This document shows, one piece after another, positions 43,789 to 51,910 of a stretch of 64,000 nt of DNA. Source of the DNA: Pararhodobacter sp. CCB-MM2 (GTDB lineage Bacteria; Pseudomonadota; Alphaproteobacteria; Rhodobacterales; Rhodobacteraceae); assembly GCF_001691415.1 (NCBI RefSeq), contig NZ_LRRR01000011.1:60669-124668 (forward strand), written 5' to 3'. Every line of letters starts with the position of its first letter. Position 1 is the stretch's first letter. The notes beneath the pieces are model-generated. The model made no database searches and was not told the origin of the DNA. It saw nothing but the letters and a program-made list of their open reading frames with translations. A program made the position numbers and the translations under genes.

Positions 43789-43815
43789 AAGGCGCGCCCC
43801 ATGGGAGCGCGCCTT
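43789..43815. terminator. Bidirectional terminator hairpin between the membrane protein and trcR
   Basis: AAGGCGCGC (43789-43797) pairs with GCGCGCCTT (43807-43815) around a nine-base loop, with AAAA on the left side (Ts on the minus strand). Confidence 0.6.
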
Positions 43816-43837
43816 GCGATCGTATCTGTCGGGCCGA

Positions 43838-44614
43838 TCAGCGGCGGGGATCGTCGCTGTCGTCCTCGTCCTCGTCCGCCTCGCCCTCGGGCAGGTTGAA
43901 GAAGCTGTCCGCGTCCGAATAGTCGCGCGCGGTCTGTTCTTCGGTCTCGTCCTCGGACTGACCACCCAGCGTGAAGGTCTCCAGACCCGCGATGTTGCGC
44001 GGCAGGCGCGGCTCGGCCGGCATGTCGAGCGACTGCTCGGTCGACACCAGCTTGCGACGCTCGTCGTCGGTCATCACGATGCCCTCGGCCTCGCGCTTCT
44101 TCGCGGCCTTCTGCACTTCCATGTCCAGCTCGGACTGGCGGCACAGGCCCAGCGCAACGGGATCGATCGGCTGGATGTTCTGGATGTTCCAGTGGGTCCG
44201 CTCGCGGATCGCCTGGATCGAGGGGTTCGTGGTGCCCACCAGCTTGCGGATCTGCGCATCGGCCAGTTCCGGGTGGAACTTGACCAGCCACAGGATCGCC
44301 GCCGGACGGTCCTGGCGCTTGGACAGCGGGGTGTAGCGCGGGCCACGGCGCTTTTCCTCGCCGACCGAGGCCGGGTTAAACTTCAGCTTGAGCTTGTAGA
44401 GCGGGTCGGCCTCGCCCTTCTTGATCTCGGTCTCTTCCAGCTGGTTATGCGCGATCGGGTCGAAACCCTTCACGCCGGTCGCCACGTCACCGTCGGCGAT
44501 GCCCTGAACTTCCAGCTCGTGCAGGCCACAGAAATCGGCCACCTGCTTGAAGCTCAGCGTGGTGTTGTCCACGAGCCAGACGGCGGTCGCCTTGGCCATC
44601 AGCGGTTTCGTCAT
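43838..44614 (-). CDS. trcR: DUF1013 family protein, TrcR-like cell-cycle transcriptional regulator
   Basis: A 258-residue protein matching DUF1013: MAKATAVWLVDNTTLSFKQVADFCGLHELEVQGIADGDVA at the N-terminus and AAILWLVKFHPELADAQIRKLVGTTNPSIQAIRERTHWN in the middle, an HTH-like pattern. The C-terminal 50 residues are highly acidic (EADEDEDDSDDPRR). The family is confined to alphaproteobacteria; the name TrcR comes from database usage for this domain. It is divergent from the RNase T2 gene across 138 bp. Confidence 0.8.
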   Translation of the reverse strand: MTKPLMAKATAVWLVDNTTLSFKQVADFCGLHELEVQGIADGDVATGVKGFDPIAHNQLEETEIKKGEADPLYKLKLKFNPASVGEEKRRGPRYTPLSKRQDRPAAILWLVKFHPELADAQIRKLVGTTNPSIQAIRERTHWNIQNIQPIDPVALGLCRQSELDMEVQKAAKKREAEGIVMTDDERRKLVSTEQSLDMPAEPRLPRNIAGLETFTLGGQSEDETEEQTARDYSDADSFFNLPEGEADEDEDDSDDPRR

Positions 44615-44752
44615 GTTCGTCGTCCTTCAACCTGCGAGCCACGCATGGCGCGGCACTCGCCGGTCAGGACCGGCCACGGCCGCGGGCCGTGCATCCTCGA
44701 TTTCGGGGAATGCGCCGTATATAAGCGTCCCGACGCCCTGAGGAAAGAGAAA

Positions 44753-45412
44753 ATGCAGCGCCTGACCGCCCTCCTGATCGCCCTTCTGCCGTTTTTCGCC
44801 ACGCCGGCGAGCGCCCAGCACAACACCCAAGACCGCGCGGGGGAGTTCGACAGCTACCTTCTGGCCCTCAGCTGGATCCCGGCCTATTGCGCCATGGACG
44901 GCGACGACCGCGACGATCCCCGCTGCCGTGACGGCGCCGGCCTCGGCTGGGCCGTGCACGGGCTCTGGCCGCAATATGACGACGGCAGCTGGCCTGAGTA
45001 TTGCGCCACCACCCAACGCGATCCCTCGCGGCGCGAAACGACCGAGCAATCGCCGCTGTTCGGCACCTCGGGCTCGGCCTGGCACCAGTGGAACAAGCAC
45101 GGACGCTGCACCGGCCTGTCGGCGGCCAATTACTACCGGCTGGTGCAGACCGCGGTAGACAGCATCGCCCTGCCCGAAGTCTTCGGCGGCATCAACCGTG
45201 AACTCAGCGTCGATCCCAACGTGGTCGAGGCCGCCTTCATCGAGGCCAACCCGGACCTGACGCCTGACCGCATCGTCACCTCCTGCCCACGCGGCGAGAT
45301 GGTGGAGCTGCGCGTCTGCCTCAACCGCTCGCTCGAACCCGAGGATTGCGCCCCGGCCCTGACGCGCCGTGAATGCTCGCGCTCCAGCGCCGTCTTCCTG
45401 CCCGTTCGCTGA
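44753..45412 (+). CDS. Secreted ribonuclease T2 family protein
   Basis: The 219-residue protein has a signal peptide (MQRLTALLIALLPFFATPAS). The catalytic blocks are WAVHGLWPQYDDGSWPEYC (His69) and AWHQWNKHGRC (His111 and His116). In the second block the usual HEW is HQW, so the assisting Glu is replaced by Gln112. Cysteines suit a periplasmic enzyme. T2 enzymes cleave RNA through 2',3'-cyclic phosphates. AGGAAAGAG precedes the ATG. Confidence 0.9.
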   Translation: MQRLTALLIALLPFFATPASAQHNTQDRAGEFDSYLLALSWIPAYCAMDGDDRDDPRCRDGAGLGWAVHGLWPQYDDGSWPEYCATTQRDPSRRETTEQSPLFGTSGSAWHQWNKHGRCTGLSAANYYRLVQTAVDSIALPEVFGGINRELSVDPNVVEAAFIEANPDLTPDRIVTSCPRGEMVELRVCLNRSLEPEDCAPALTRRECSRSSAVFLPVR

Positions 45413-45449
45413 CCCCGCGCGCGGCGGGGCTCAAGGCTCCGCCCGCGCC

Positions 45450-45475
45450 CTTTCACTCTGCCGCAAATACGCATC
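45450..45475 (+). repeat. Dispersed ~24-nt motif, diverged copy
   Basis: CTTTCACTCTGCCGCAAATA and CGC follow the RNase T2 gene. It matches the family with three changes. A better copy lies 71 bp downstream. Confidence 0.45.
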
Positions 45476-45520
45476 GCGGCCTGCCCCAGATGAGAGGCCG
45501 CCCGGCAAAAGCCCCTGCCT

Positions 45521-45543
45521 CTTTCACCTTGTCGCAAATACTC
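45521..45543 (+). repeat. Dispersed ~24-nt motif, best copy
   Basis: CTTTCACCTTGTCGCAAATA and CTC, directly followed by a 14-bp terminator stem. Together with 63926-63950 it defines the consensus CTTTCAC(C/T)TTGTCNCAAATA. Confidence 0.6.
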
Positions 45544-45580
45544 AAAGACCCGCGTCCAGCCAAACCGGACGCGGGTCTTT
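45544..45580. terminator. Bidirectional terminator between the RNase T2 and MORN genes
   Basis: AAAGACCCGCGTCC (45544-45557) pairs perfectly with GGACGCGGGTCTTT (45567-45580) around a nine-base loop, with T-rich flank TGTTGT on the right. The 14-bp stem serves both converging transcripts. Confidence 0.85.
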
Positions 45581-45600
45581 TGTTGTCATCAATCAACGGA

Positions 45601-47046
45601 TCAGCCGTCGCTCGGCGCCTCGGCGGCGGGGGCGGGGGCGGTGTCCGGCTCGACCAGCACGCCCTGTTCCCAGCGGCCCGAGACGACCTGCCCGGCCGCA
45701 TAGGTCAGGCGTCCCTGCCCCACACGCTGGCCGTCGACGAAATCGCCCTCGTAGACATCGCCGGTCGGATAGGTCGCGGTGCCGCGCCCTTCGATCCGGC
45801 CAGCAGTCCAATGGCCATTGTAGGTGAAGCCATCTGCCGTGGTGATGGTGCCCTGCCCATCGCGCTCGCCGGCGGTGAAATGCCCCTCGTAGCGGGTGCC
45901 GTCGGGATAGGTCATCACGCCCTCGCCCTCAGGCCGGCCCGACACGAAGAGGCCCGTGTAGACGCGCCCGTCCGGGTATTCCATGCGCCCCTCGCCCTGC
46001 GGTTGGCCGGCGCTGAAATTGCCCTCATAGACCATGTCCGCCGCGAGACGCGCGCGGCCCGGGCCTTCGCGGCGCCCCTCGGACCATTGGCCGTTGTAGC
46101 CGGTGCCGTCGACATAGGCGATCAGCCCTTCGCCATCCGGCACGCCATCGCGCATCTGGCCATCGTAGCGTGTGCCGTCCGGCGCGGTCATCACCCCGCG
46201 GCCGTCGATCCGGTCCGCGACCCATTCGCCGGAATAGACATAGCCATCCGCCGTGGTCAGCCGCCCGCGCCCCTGACGGCGATCATCGGCGAAAGCGCCC
46301 TCGTAGATCCCGCCATCGGCGAGGATCAGACGCCCGACGCCCTGCAACTGGCCGGCAACGAAGGTGCCCTCGCGCCGCTCGCCATTGGCCAGCGTCAGCA
46401 CGCCGGCGCCGCTGGGCATGTCCTCGGCCCATTCGCCGTCATAGACGGTGCCGTCGGGGCGCGTCTGCCGCCCCTCGCCATGGCGCAGGTCGGCCAGCAT
46501 GCCGCCGACATAGACCGAGCCATCGGGATAAGTCAGCGTCCCCTGCCCTTCGCGCAGGCCATGGGCCCATTCGCCCTCGTAGCGCATGCCACCGGGGCGG
46601 GTCATGGTCCCCGTGCCATGCGGCTGGCTGTCATCGAAGGCGCCGGTATAGACCACGCCGGTCACGTAGCGGCGGGGGCCCTGCCCCATGATGCGGCCCG
46701 CGTCCCAGTTGCCCTCGTAGGACGAGCCATCGGCGAAGACCATGCGGCCCTGCCCATGCGGGCGCCCATCGAGGAACGCGCCGGAATAGACCTGACCGTT
46801 GGGATAGCGCGCGGTGCCGGTGCCGGTGATCTCGCCGTGGGACCACTCGCCGGTATACTCGAAGCCGTTAGGCATGCGGTAGGTGCCCTGTCCGTGCTGG
46901 CGCCCCTCGAGGAAGGTGCCCTCGTAGATCCCGCCGTCGGGGTATTGGCGGGTGATCACTTCGCCGAGGTCCTGTGCAAGCGCAGGCGCGGCGGCGCCAA
47001 GGCTGAGGGCCAGGAAAAGGGCGGCAAGGGGGCGGTTCGTCATCAT
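45601..47046 (-). CDS. Secreted MORN-repeat protein (18 tandem repeats)
   Basis: The 481-residue protein has a signal peptide (ALFLALSLGAAAPALAQ) and then 18 complete MORN repeats of exactly 23 residues plus a partial nineteenth, for example YPDGGIYEGTFLEGRQHGQG and YPDGTRYEGHFTAGERDGQG. The aromatic at the YEGxF/W position tends to alternate F and W. MORN arrays form long beta hairpin sheets that bind lipids or proteins. Ends with an acidic Pro/Ala tail. The start may be 47046 or 47043 (adjacent ATGs). Function is unknown. Confidence 0.85.
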   Translation of the reverse strand: MMTNRPLAALFLALSLGAAAPALAQDLGEVITRQYPDGGIYEGTFLEGRQHGQGTYRMPNGFEYTGEWSHGEITGTGTARYPNGQVYSGAFLDGRPHGQGRMVFADGSSYEGNWDAGRIMGQGPRRYVTGVVYTGAFDDSQPHGTGTMTRPGGMRYEGEWAHGLREGQGTLTYPDGSVYVGGMLADLRHGEGRQTRPDGTVYDGEWAEDMPSGAGVLTLANGERREGTFVAGQLQGVGRLILADGGIYEGAFADDRRQGRGRLTTADGYVYSGEWVADRIDGRGVMTAPDGTRYDGQMRDGVPDGEGLIAYVDGTGYNGQWSEGRREGPGRARLAADMVYEGNFSAGQPQGEGRMEYPDGRVYTGLFVSGRPEGEGVMTYPDGTRYEGHFTAGERDGQGTITTADGFTYNGHWTAGRIEGRGTATYPTGDVYEGDFVDGQRVGQGRLTYAAGQVVSGRWEQGVLVEPDTAPAPAAEAPSDG

Positions 47047-47220
47047 CAGGCCTGGTATGAGGCGGGCCGGGGCCCGAGGCGCCCCAAACCTAGTGCAAGG
47101 CGCCTTGGCATGACAAGCGGCCATGGCATGACGCCGCCGTGATCCGCCGGTTTCGCGGCAGGGCCTTGAAAAGGCGGGCACCGCAGGGCCCGCCTTCAGG
47201 ATCGTCGTCAGGTCTTTGGA

Positions 47221-48780
47221 TCAGCGCAGCCGCCCGCCGCGCACGACCCATTGGAACCGCCCTGCCCGACCGGCATTGCTGCGGTCGACCAGCGGGCGGG
47301 TGCCGGTGTCGAGCAAGACACCGAATTCACCCGAGCCGCCGATCTCGCGGCTCCGAGCCGGCCGGTCGGGCACCAGCGAGAACCCTACCCGCGGTGCCGC
47401 AGTGGAACCCGCAGCGCGTTCATCCCATTCGATCTGGGCATAGTTGAACTCGATACGGAAATTTCCTGAGTTCCGTCCAAGTTCAATGAGGGTCACCTGG
47501 AAGGCGTTCAGCGCCTCCGCGTCCAGGCTATAAGACCCGACCAAAGGCCAGATCGCTGTGAAAGCGCGCCGCGTCCCGATACGACCAGTCCCGTAATAGA
47601 CCACCCCGCTCCCCGATGCGCGCGTATCTACATCCGCAAGGAAGGGGGCGATGATCGGCAGAGCGAGATCAACGAGGCGTCTGGCCTGATAATCTCCGAA
47701 GGTGGCGCCGAAACTGATGTTGCCGTTGTTGTTGACCGCGACCTCGGTGAAGGTCTCAGCGCCCATCCGCACCGGGAAACCGATCGAGACCAGACCCGAG
47801 CTCCCGTCATCGATCGGGCCCAGCGAGCTACAGGAGAAATCCCGCGGCAGGCGCATCGGCGCTGGCACATCCGTCACACCGCAAGTGACGATGCCGGCCA
47901 TCGTGTCCGAGATCCAGCCCAGATAATCCGCCACCCGCGTGTAGACGCCGTACAGCCCCGGCTGCGCGCATCCATAGCCCCAGCTGGTGATGCCCAACTG
48001 GACCCAGGCGTCACCCGCCCGCGCGACCAGAGGTCCACCCGAATCGCCTTGGCAGGTATCGATGCCACCTGCGGGACGGCCGGCGCAGAGCATCGTGTCA
48101 GCGATATACTCGTTCGGGTAGGCCGCGCGGCAGGTTCCCTGGGCGACCGCCGGCAGCGCCACCTCGCGCAGGCGGTCGGGCGACGACCCGCCTTGGGTCG
48201 TATCGCCCCAGCCGATGGCACGCAGCGTATCGCCCGGATCGGTCAGGTTTACGCCCTGTGCAACGGTGGGCAGCAGCGACAGGGGATGTCCGTCAACGGG
48301 CCGCGACAGCTGAAGAAGCGCGATGCCGTTCTCGTTGGTGCTGCCGTTGTACTGCGGATGCATGAAAATCTGCACCACCGGCACCAGTTCCCCGCCCGAG
48401 GACAGGGTCGGCGTATCCAGCAGAACGCTGATCGCAGAAGCTTGGGCGCCGGGCAAGCAATGCGCCGCGGTCAACACCCATTCCGGATCGATCAGCGCCC
48501 CGCCACAGAACTGCCGCCCGGTGCCCTCGTTGATCAGAGCCGCCATCCAGCGGAAATTCCGACGGAAGCGACGATTGCTCACCGCAGAACCGCCGACGAT
48601 CTGCGGCGCGATGGCGGTATCATCGGACTGCGCAACCACAGCATCTTCCGGCTTCAGGCCCGCGCCCGGAATCTGCGCCATGGCGGGCAAGGCAAACGCT
48701 GTGGAGAGAGCGACGACACCGGCCAGAAAGGCCGTCCTCCGCATCCAGCCGAAACTCAATAGGTCAGAAGAATTTGTCAT
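47221..48780 (-). CDS. Secreted trypsin-fold protein with NIDO domain; catalytic Asp replaced by Gly
   Basis: The 519-residue protein has a signal peptide (residues ~14-36), an IVGGS activation site, a trypsin domain and, from ~330, a nidogen-like (NIDO) domain (NNNGNISFGATFGDY, IIAPFLADVDTRASGSGVVYYG, FRIEFNYAQIEW). His107 (LTAAHC) and Ser247 (DTCQGDSGGP, with Asp241 in the S1 pocket) are present. The third triad residue, Asp in ND-I-A-L, is Gly152 (NENGIALLQL). Activity should be much reduced unless another acid substitutes. No similar gene lies beside it. Confidence 0.87.
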   Translation of the reverse strand: MTNSSDLLSFGWMRRTAFLAGVVALSTAFALPAMAQIPGAGLKPEDAVVAQSDDTAIAPQIVGGSAVSNRRFRRNFRWMAALINEGTGRQFCGGALIDPEWVLTAAHCLPGAQASAISVLLDTPTLSSGGELVPVVQIFMHPQYNGSTNENGIALLQLSRPVDGHPLSLLPTVAQGVNLTDPGDTLRAIGWGDTTQGGSSPDRLREVALPAVAQGTCRAAYPNEYIADTMLCAGRPAGGIDTCQGDSGGPLVARAGDAWVQLGITSWGYGCAQPGLYGVYTRVADYLGWISDTMAGIVTCGVTDVPAPMRLPRDFSCSSLGPIDDGSSGLVSIGFPVRMGAETFTEVAVNNNGNISFGATFGDYQARRLVDLALPIIAPFLADVDTRASGSGVVYYGTGRIGTRRAFTAIWPLVGSYSLDAEALNAFQVTLIELGRNSGNFRIEFNYAQIEWDERAAGSTAAPRVGFSLVPDRPARSREIGGSGEFGVLLDTGTRPLVDRSNAGRAGRFQWVVRGGRLR

Positions 48781-48909
48781 TCAGAACTCCCAAAACACCG
48801 GAAACATCCAACGCGCGGAGTGTGTCACGCTTCCGCGACAGGTCAACGAAAACTGGACAGGCCGGCGGCCAAAGTCTTGCCTGACAGGGCGGCCGCCAAA
48901 TGCAAACGA

Positions 48910-48923
48910 CGCCCCGAGGGGCG
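48910..48923 (-). terminator. Possible weak terminator of pheS
   Basis: CGCCCC (48910-48915) and GGGGCG (48918-48923) form a short stem, followed on the minus strand by TCGTTTGC. It lies 33 bases past the pheS stop. The T-run is poor. Confidence 0.35.
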
Positions 48924-48955
48924 CCGCTGCACGAGGTATGGGTATGGCGAAGCGT

Positions 48956-50017
48956 TCAGCCGGCGTGAACCGTCGGCGCCTCCAGCGCGCCGAAGCCGTA
49001 ATGGCGCAGCCAGCGCAGGTCGCTCTCGAAGAAGGCGCGCAGGTCGGGGATGCCGTATTTTAGCATCGCCATCCGGTCGATGCCCATGCCGAAGGCGAAG
49101 CCCTGCCATTGGTCGGGATCGATCCCACCGGCGCGCAGCACCTTGGGATGCATCATGCCTGAGCCCAGCACTTCCAGCCAGCCATCGCCCTCGCCCACGC
49201 GGAGCTGGCCGTTGACCCAGCTGCACTGGATGTCGACTTCGGCCGAGGGTTCGGTGAAGGGGAAATGCGAGGCGCGGAAGCGCGTCTTCACCTTGGTGCC
49301 GAAATAGGCGGTGAAGAATTCCTCCAGCACCCATTTCAGGTTCGCCATCGAGATGTCCTTGTCGATGGCCATGCCCTCGATCTGGTGGAACATCGGCGCA
49401 TGGGTCTGGTCCATGTCCATCCGGTACACACGGCCCGGCGCGATCACGCGGATCGGCGCGCCCTGGTCCTGCATCGCGCGGATCTGCACCGGCGAGGTAT
49501 GGGTGCGCAGCACATGCGGCGGACGGTTATCACCCTCGGCACGGTGCATGAAGAAGGTGTCATGCTCCTGACGCGCGGGGTGTTCCGGCGCGATGTTGAG
49601 CGCGTCGAAATTGTACCAGTCGGTCTCGATCTGCGGACCCTCGGCCACCGCAAAGCCCATATCGGCGAAGATCGCCGTGCATTCCTCGGTCACATGGCTC
49701 ACGGGATGGATCGTGCCGCGCATGCGGTGACGGGCGGGCAGCGTGACATCCAGCCACTCGGCCTTCAGCCGCTCATCCAGCGCCGCGTCCTCCATCGCCA
49801 CCTTGCGGGCGCGCAGGGCGGTGTCGAGCTCGTCCTTCAGCTCATTGAGAGCTTTGCCGACGGTCTGGCGCTCTTCGGGCGACATCTTGCCCAGCTCGCG
49901 CATCTTCAGGCTGATCTCGCCCTTCTTGCCAAGGGCGGCGAGACGCACCTCTTCCAGCGCCGCCTGATCGGCAGCACCCGAGATACGGGCCAGATAGGTT
50001 TCGCGCAGGTCTTGCAT
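48956..50017 (-). CDS. pheS: Phenylalanine-tRNA ligase alpha subunit
   Basis: The 353-residue catalytic subunit has an N-terminal coiled coil (residues 1-90) and the class II core: [40 protein letters not shown] (motif 2 region), [32 protein letters not shown], and motif 3 [23 protein letters not shown] precedes the ATG at 50017 by six bases. It is separate from pheT, and from rplT by two plus-strand genes. Confidence 0.96.
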   Translation of the reverse strand: MQDLRETYLARISGAADQAALEEVRLAALGKKGEISLKMRELGKMSPEERQTVGKALNELKDELDTALRARKVAMEDAALDERLKAEWLDVTLPARHRMRGTIHPVSHVTEECTAIFADMGFAVAEGPQIETDWYNFDALNIAPEHPARQEHDTFFMHRAEGDNRPPHVLRTHTSPVQIRAMQDQGAPIRVIAPGRVYRMDMDQTHAPMFHQIEGMAIDKDISMANLKWVLEEFFTAYFGTKVKTRFRASHFPFTEPSAEVDIQCSWVNGQLRVGEGDGWLEVLGSGMMHPKVLRAGGIDPDQWQGFAFGMGIDRMAMLKYGIPDLRAFFESDLRWLRHYGFGALEAPTVHAG

Positions 50018-50156
50018 GACAGCCTCCAGAACTTGGCCCACCTGCTATCCGTGACGTGGCGTGATTGCAAGCGCAGGCAGGCCTCGTCAGGCGCAACCAC
50101 CCTTGTTGACGCCGGGGCGCACGGGCACGATGCCGCCAACGGGACGGGAGGACCAC

Positions 50157-51335
50157 ATGAGCGAGGCAAGAGAGGCCAATCCCTGGCTGCTGCTGACGGG
50201 ATTGTCGCTGGGCGTGCTGGTCACCAACGGCTTCGGTCGCTTCGCCTATGGGCTGATCCTGCCGGCCATGCGCGCGGATCTGGACTGGACCTATGCACAG
50301 GCGGGCTGGCTGAACACGGCAAACGCGCTGGGCTATATCCTCGGCGCAGTCGGCACGATGCTGGCCCTGCGCCGCACCGGCCCGGCCACGCTGTTCGCCT
50401 GGGGCCTCGTCGGAACGGCGCTGGCCTTGGTGGCGACCGGCCTGATCCCCGAGTTGTGGTGGCAAAGCCTGTGGCGCTTCCTGACCGGATTGGCCGGCGC
50501 GCTATCCTTCTCCACCGCCGGCGCCCTCGCCGCGCGCCTGTGGCCGGACAACCCGAGGCTCAATGCGCTGGGCATCGCCATCCTCTTCGGGTCGGGCGGC
50601 GGATCGGCGATCGTCCTGTGCGGCGCGACCCTGCCCCCGATGCTGGAGATCTGGGGCGACACCTCATGGCCCTGGGCCTGGGTGATCGTCGGTGGCCTCA
50701 GCCTGCTCTGCGTCCCGCTGGGCCTGTGGGCAGCCGTGAAATCCCCGCCCGTGCCCCGCCGCGACGCCTCGTCGCCGCGCCTGCCACTGGCCCGCATCGC
50801 GCCGGAGCTGATGGGCTACGCCGGGTTCGGGCTGGGCTATATCGTCTACCTCACCTTCCTGTCCTCCTGGATGAAGGAGCAAGCGGCGGGCGTCTGGCAG
50901 GTCGCGCTGGTGTGGATCCTGCTCGGCAGCTGCATCTCCGTCTCGCCGATGCTGTGGCGCGGGGTCTTTGCCCGCCATGCCTCGGGCCGGCCGCTGGCCT
51001 TGGTCCTCACCGGGATCGCCATAGGCTCGGCCCTGCCGGTCCTCTGGCCCGGAACGTTGGGCCTTGTTGTCTCGGCCTTGGTGTTGGGCGCCTGCGTGTT
51101 CATGGCCCCCGGCGCGGTCACCAATTTCACCCGACAGAACCTTCCGCCCGAAAGCTGGGGCTCCGCCATCAGCCTGTTCACCGTCGTCTTCGCCATCGCC
51201 CAGACCCTTGGGCCCTATGCCGCGGGCTGGCTGGGGGATCTCTCGGGCAGCATCGGAATCAGCCTGGTCGCAGCATCGGGCCTACTGTTGTGCGGCGCAC
51301 TGGCGGCCAGCCTGCAGCGCCCGCTAAAGGCGTGA
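50157..51335 (+). CDS. MFS transporter (YbfB/YjiJ type)
   Basis: A 392-residue protein with twelve membrane segments. The N-terminus LLTGLSLGVLVTNGFGRFAYGLILPAMRADLDWTYAQAGWLNTANALGYILGA is characteristic of the YbfB/YjiJ group (G-F-G-R-F-x-Y-x-L-I-L-P). A central cytoplasmic loop holds KSPPVPRRDASSPRL. The substrate is unknown. GGGAGG precedes the ATG at 50157. A hairpin with T-run follows at 51410. Confidence 0.87.
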   Translation: MSEAREANPWLLLTGLSLGVLVTNGFGRFAYGLILPAMRADLDWTYAQAGWLNTANALGYILGAVGTMLALRRTGPATLFAWGLVGTALALVATGLIPELWWQSLWRFLTGLAGALSFSTAGALAARLWPDNPRLNALGIAILFGSGGGSAIVLCGATLPPMLEIWGDTSWPWAWVIVGGLSLLCVPLGLWAAVKSPPVPRRDASSPRLPLARIAPELMGYAGFGLGYIVYLTFLSSWMKEQAAGVWQVALVWILLGSCISVSPMLWRGVFARHASGRPLALVLTGIAIGSALPVLWPGTLGLVVSALVLGACVFMAPGAVTNFTRQNLPPESWGSAISLFTVVFAIAQTLGPYAAGWLGDLSGSIGISLVAASGLLLCGALAASLQRPLKA

Positions 51336-51365
51336 TTGCGAGCAAAAGCGATTCGTTTTGAGACC

Positions 51366-51383
51366 GAGTTGTTCCAACAACTC
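51366..51383. promoter_or_regulatory. Perfect 18-bp palindrome, possible operator
   Basis: GAGTTGTTCCAACAACTC is a perfect inverted repeat 31 bp after the MFS stop. Its core GTTGTTNNNACAAC recurs at 51678-51691. Confidence 0.45.
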
Positions 51384-51409
51384 CTGAATCTGGGCGTCAG
51401 AATTCGATT

Positions 51410-51436
51410 CATCACGCGTTCGTGATGATTATTTTT
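51410..51436 (+). terminator. Intrinsic terminator of the MFS gene
   Basis: CATCACG-CGTT-CGTGATG is a perfect 7-bp stem followed by ATTATTTTT. Confidence 0.75.
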
Positions 51437-51676
51437 CTCGAGCCGTACTTTTTTAGACTGAGCTTTTTCGCGCATTTGCCTTGCGGAATTAACGTTTCGG
51501 AAGGGAGGAAATGTTGATTTTCCGCTCGCCGAATTGGCGCCTGCTCATCTGGATGGAGGGCACAGCGCCCCACCGGGCGCGAGACCCCGCCAACGGCCCG
51601 GCATAACGCCCCTTTGATAACATGAGAAATAATCGCGATTTCGGTTTCGCGCAGAGCTCGGGCGAGGCAGAATTTC

Positions 51677-51692
51677 TGTTGTTATGACAACA
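51677..51692. promoter_or_regulatory. 16-bp palindrome, possible operator for the chemoreceptor gene
   Basis: TGTTGT-TATG-ACAACA is a perfect inverted repeat. Its 14-base core matches the 51366 palindrome at 11 positions. It lies about 220 bp before the chemoreceptor start. Confidence 0.45.
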
Positions 51693-51910
51693 CGATACAG
51701 CAGTCGAGTCGCCTCATCTGACCCCAGGGAAAGCCCTTCGAATTCGCCCGGATTTGAAGCCGAATTGAGCGTAAAGATGCATCCGCATTGTATCTAAAAT
51801 CATGTTCCGTAAAGGAAGGCGGCGTAGCCCTGATAGGACGCCGGGCCACCTCCCCGCGCCCCGCAGATCGCGGGGCACTGGCCCGGCAACAGACTGAATG
51901 AGGGCTGCAT

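Larger units (their letters stand above)
51336..51910. other. Large low-GC spacer between the MFS and globin-MCP genes
   Basis: 575 bp with lower GC than the flanks and no open frame with good codon use. It contains two related palindromes (51366-51383 and 51677-51692) and a terminator (51410-51436). The right half is the likely promoter region of the chemoreceptor gene; I see no unambiguous -35/-10 pair. Confidence 0.6.

Noticed and set aside
49265..51361. 698-residue plus-strand frame running from pheS antisense through the MFS gene
   Set aside because: It reads pheS backwards and the MFS gene in a wrong frame; both real genes are clear.
51215..51475. 86-residue minus-strand frame after the MFS gene
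   Set aside because: Overlaps the MFS 3' end and its terminator; no ribosome site and no family.
51760..51802. Sigma-28 type flagellar promoter before the chemoreceptor gene
   Set aside because: TAAA is present but no GCCGATAA-like -10 element at the right distance.
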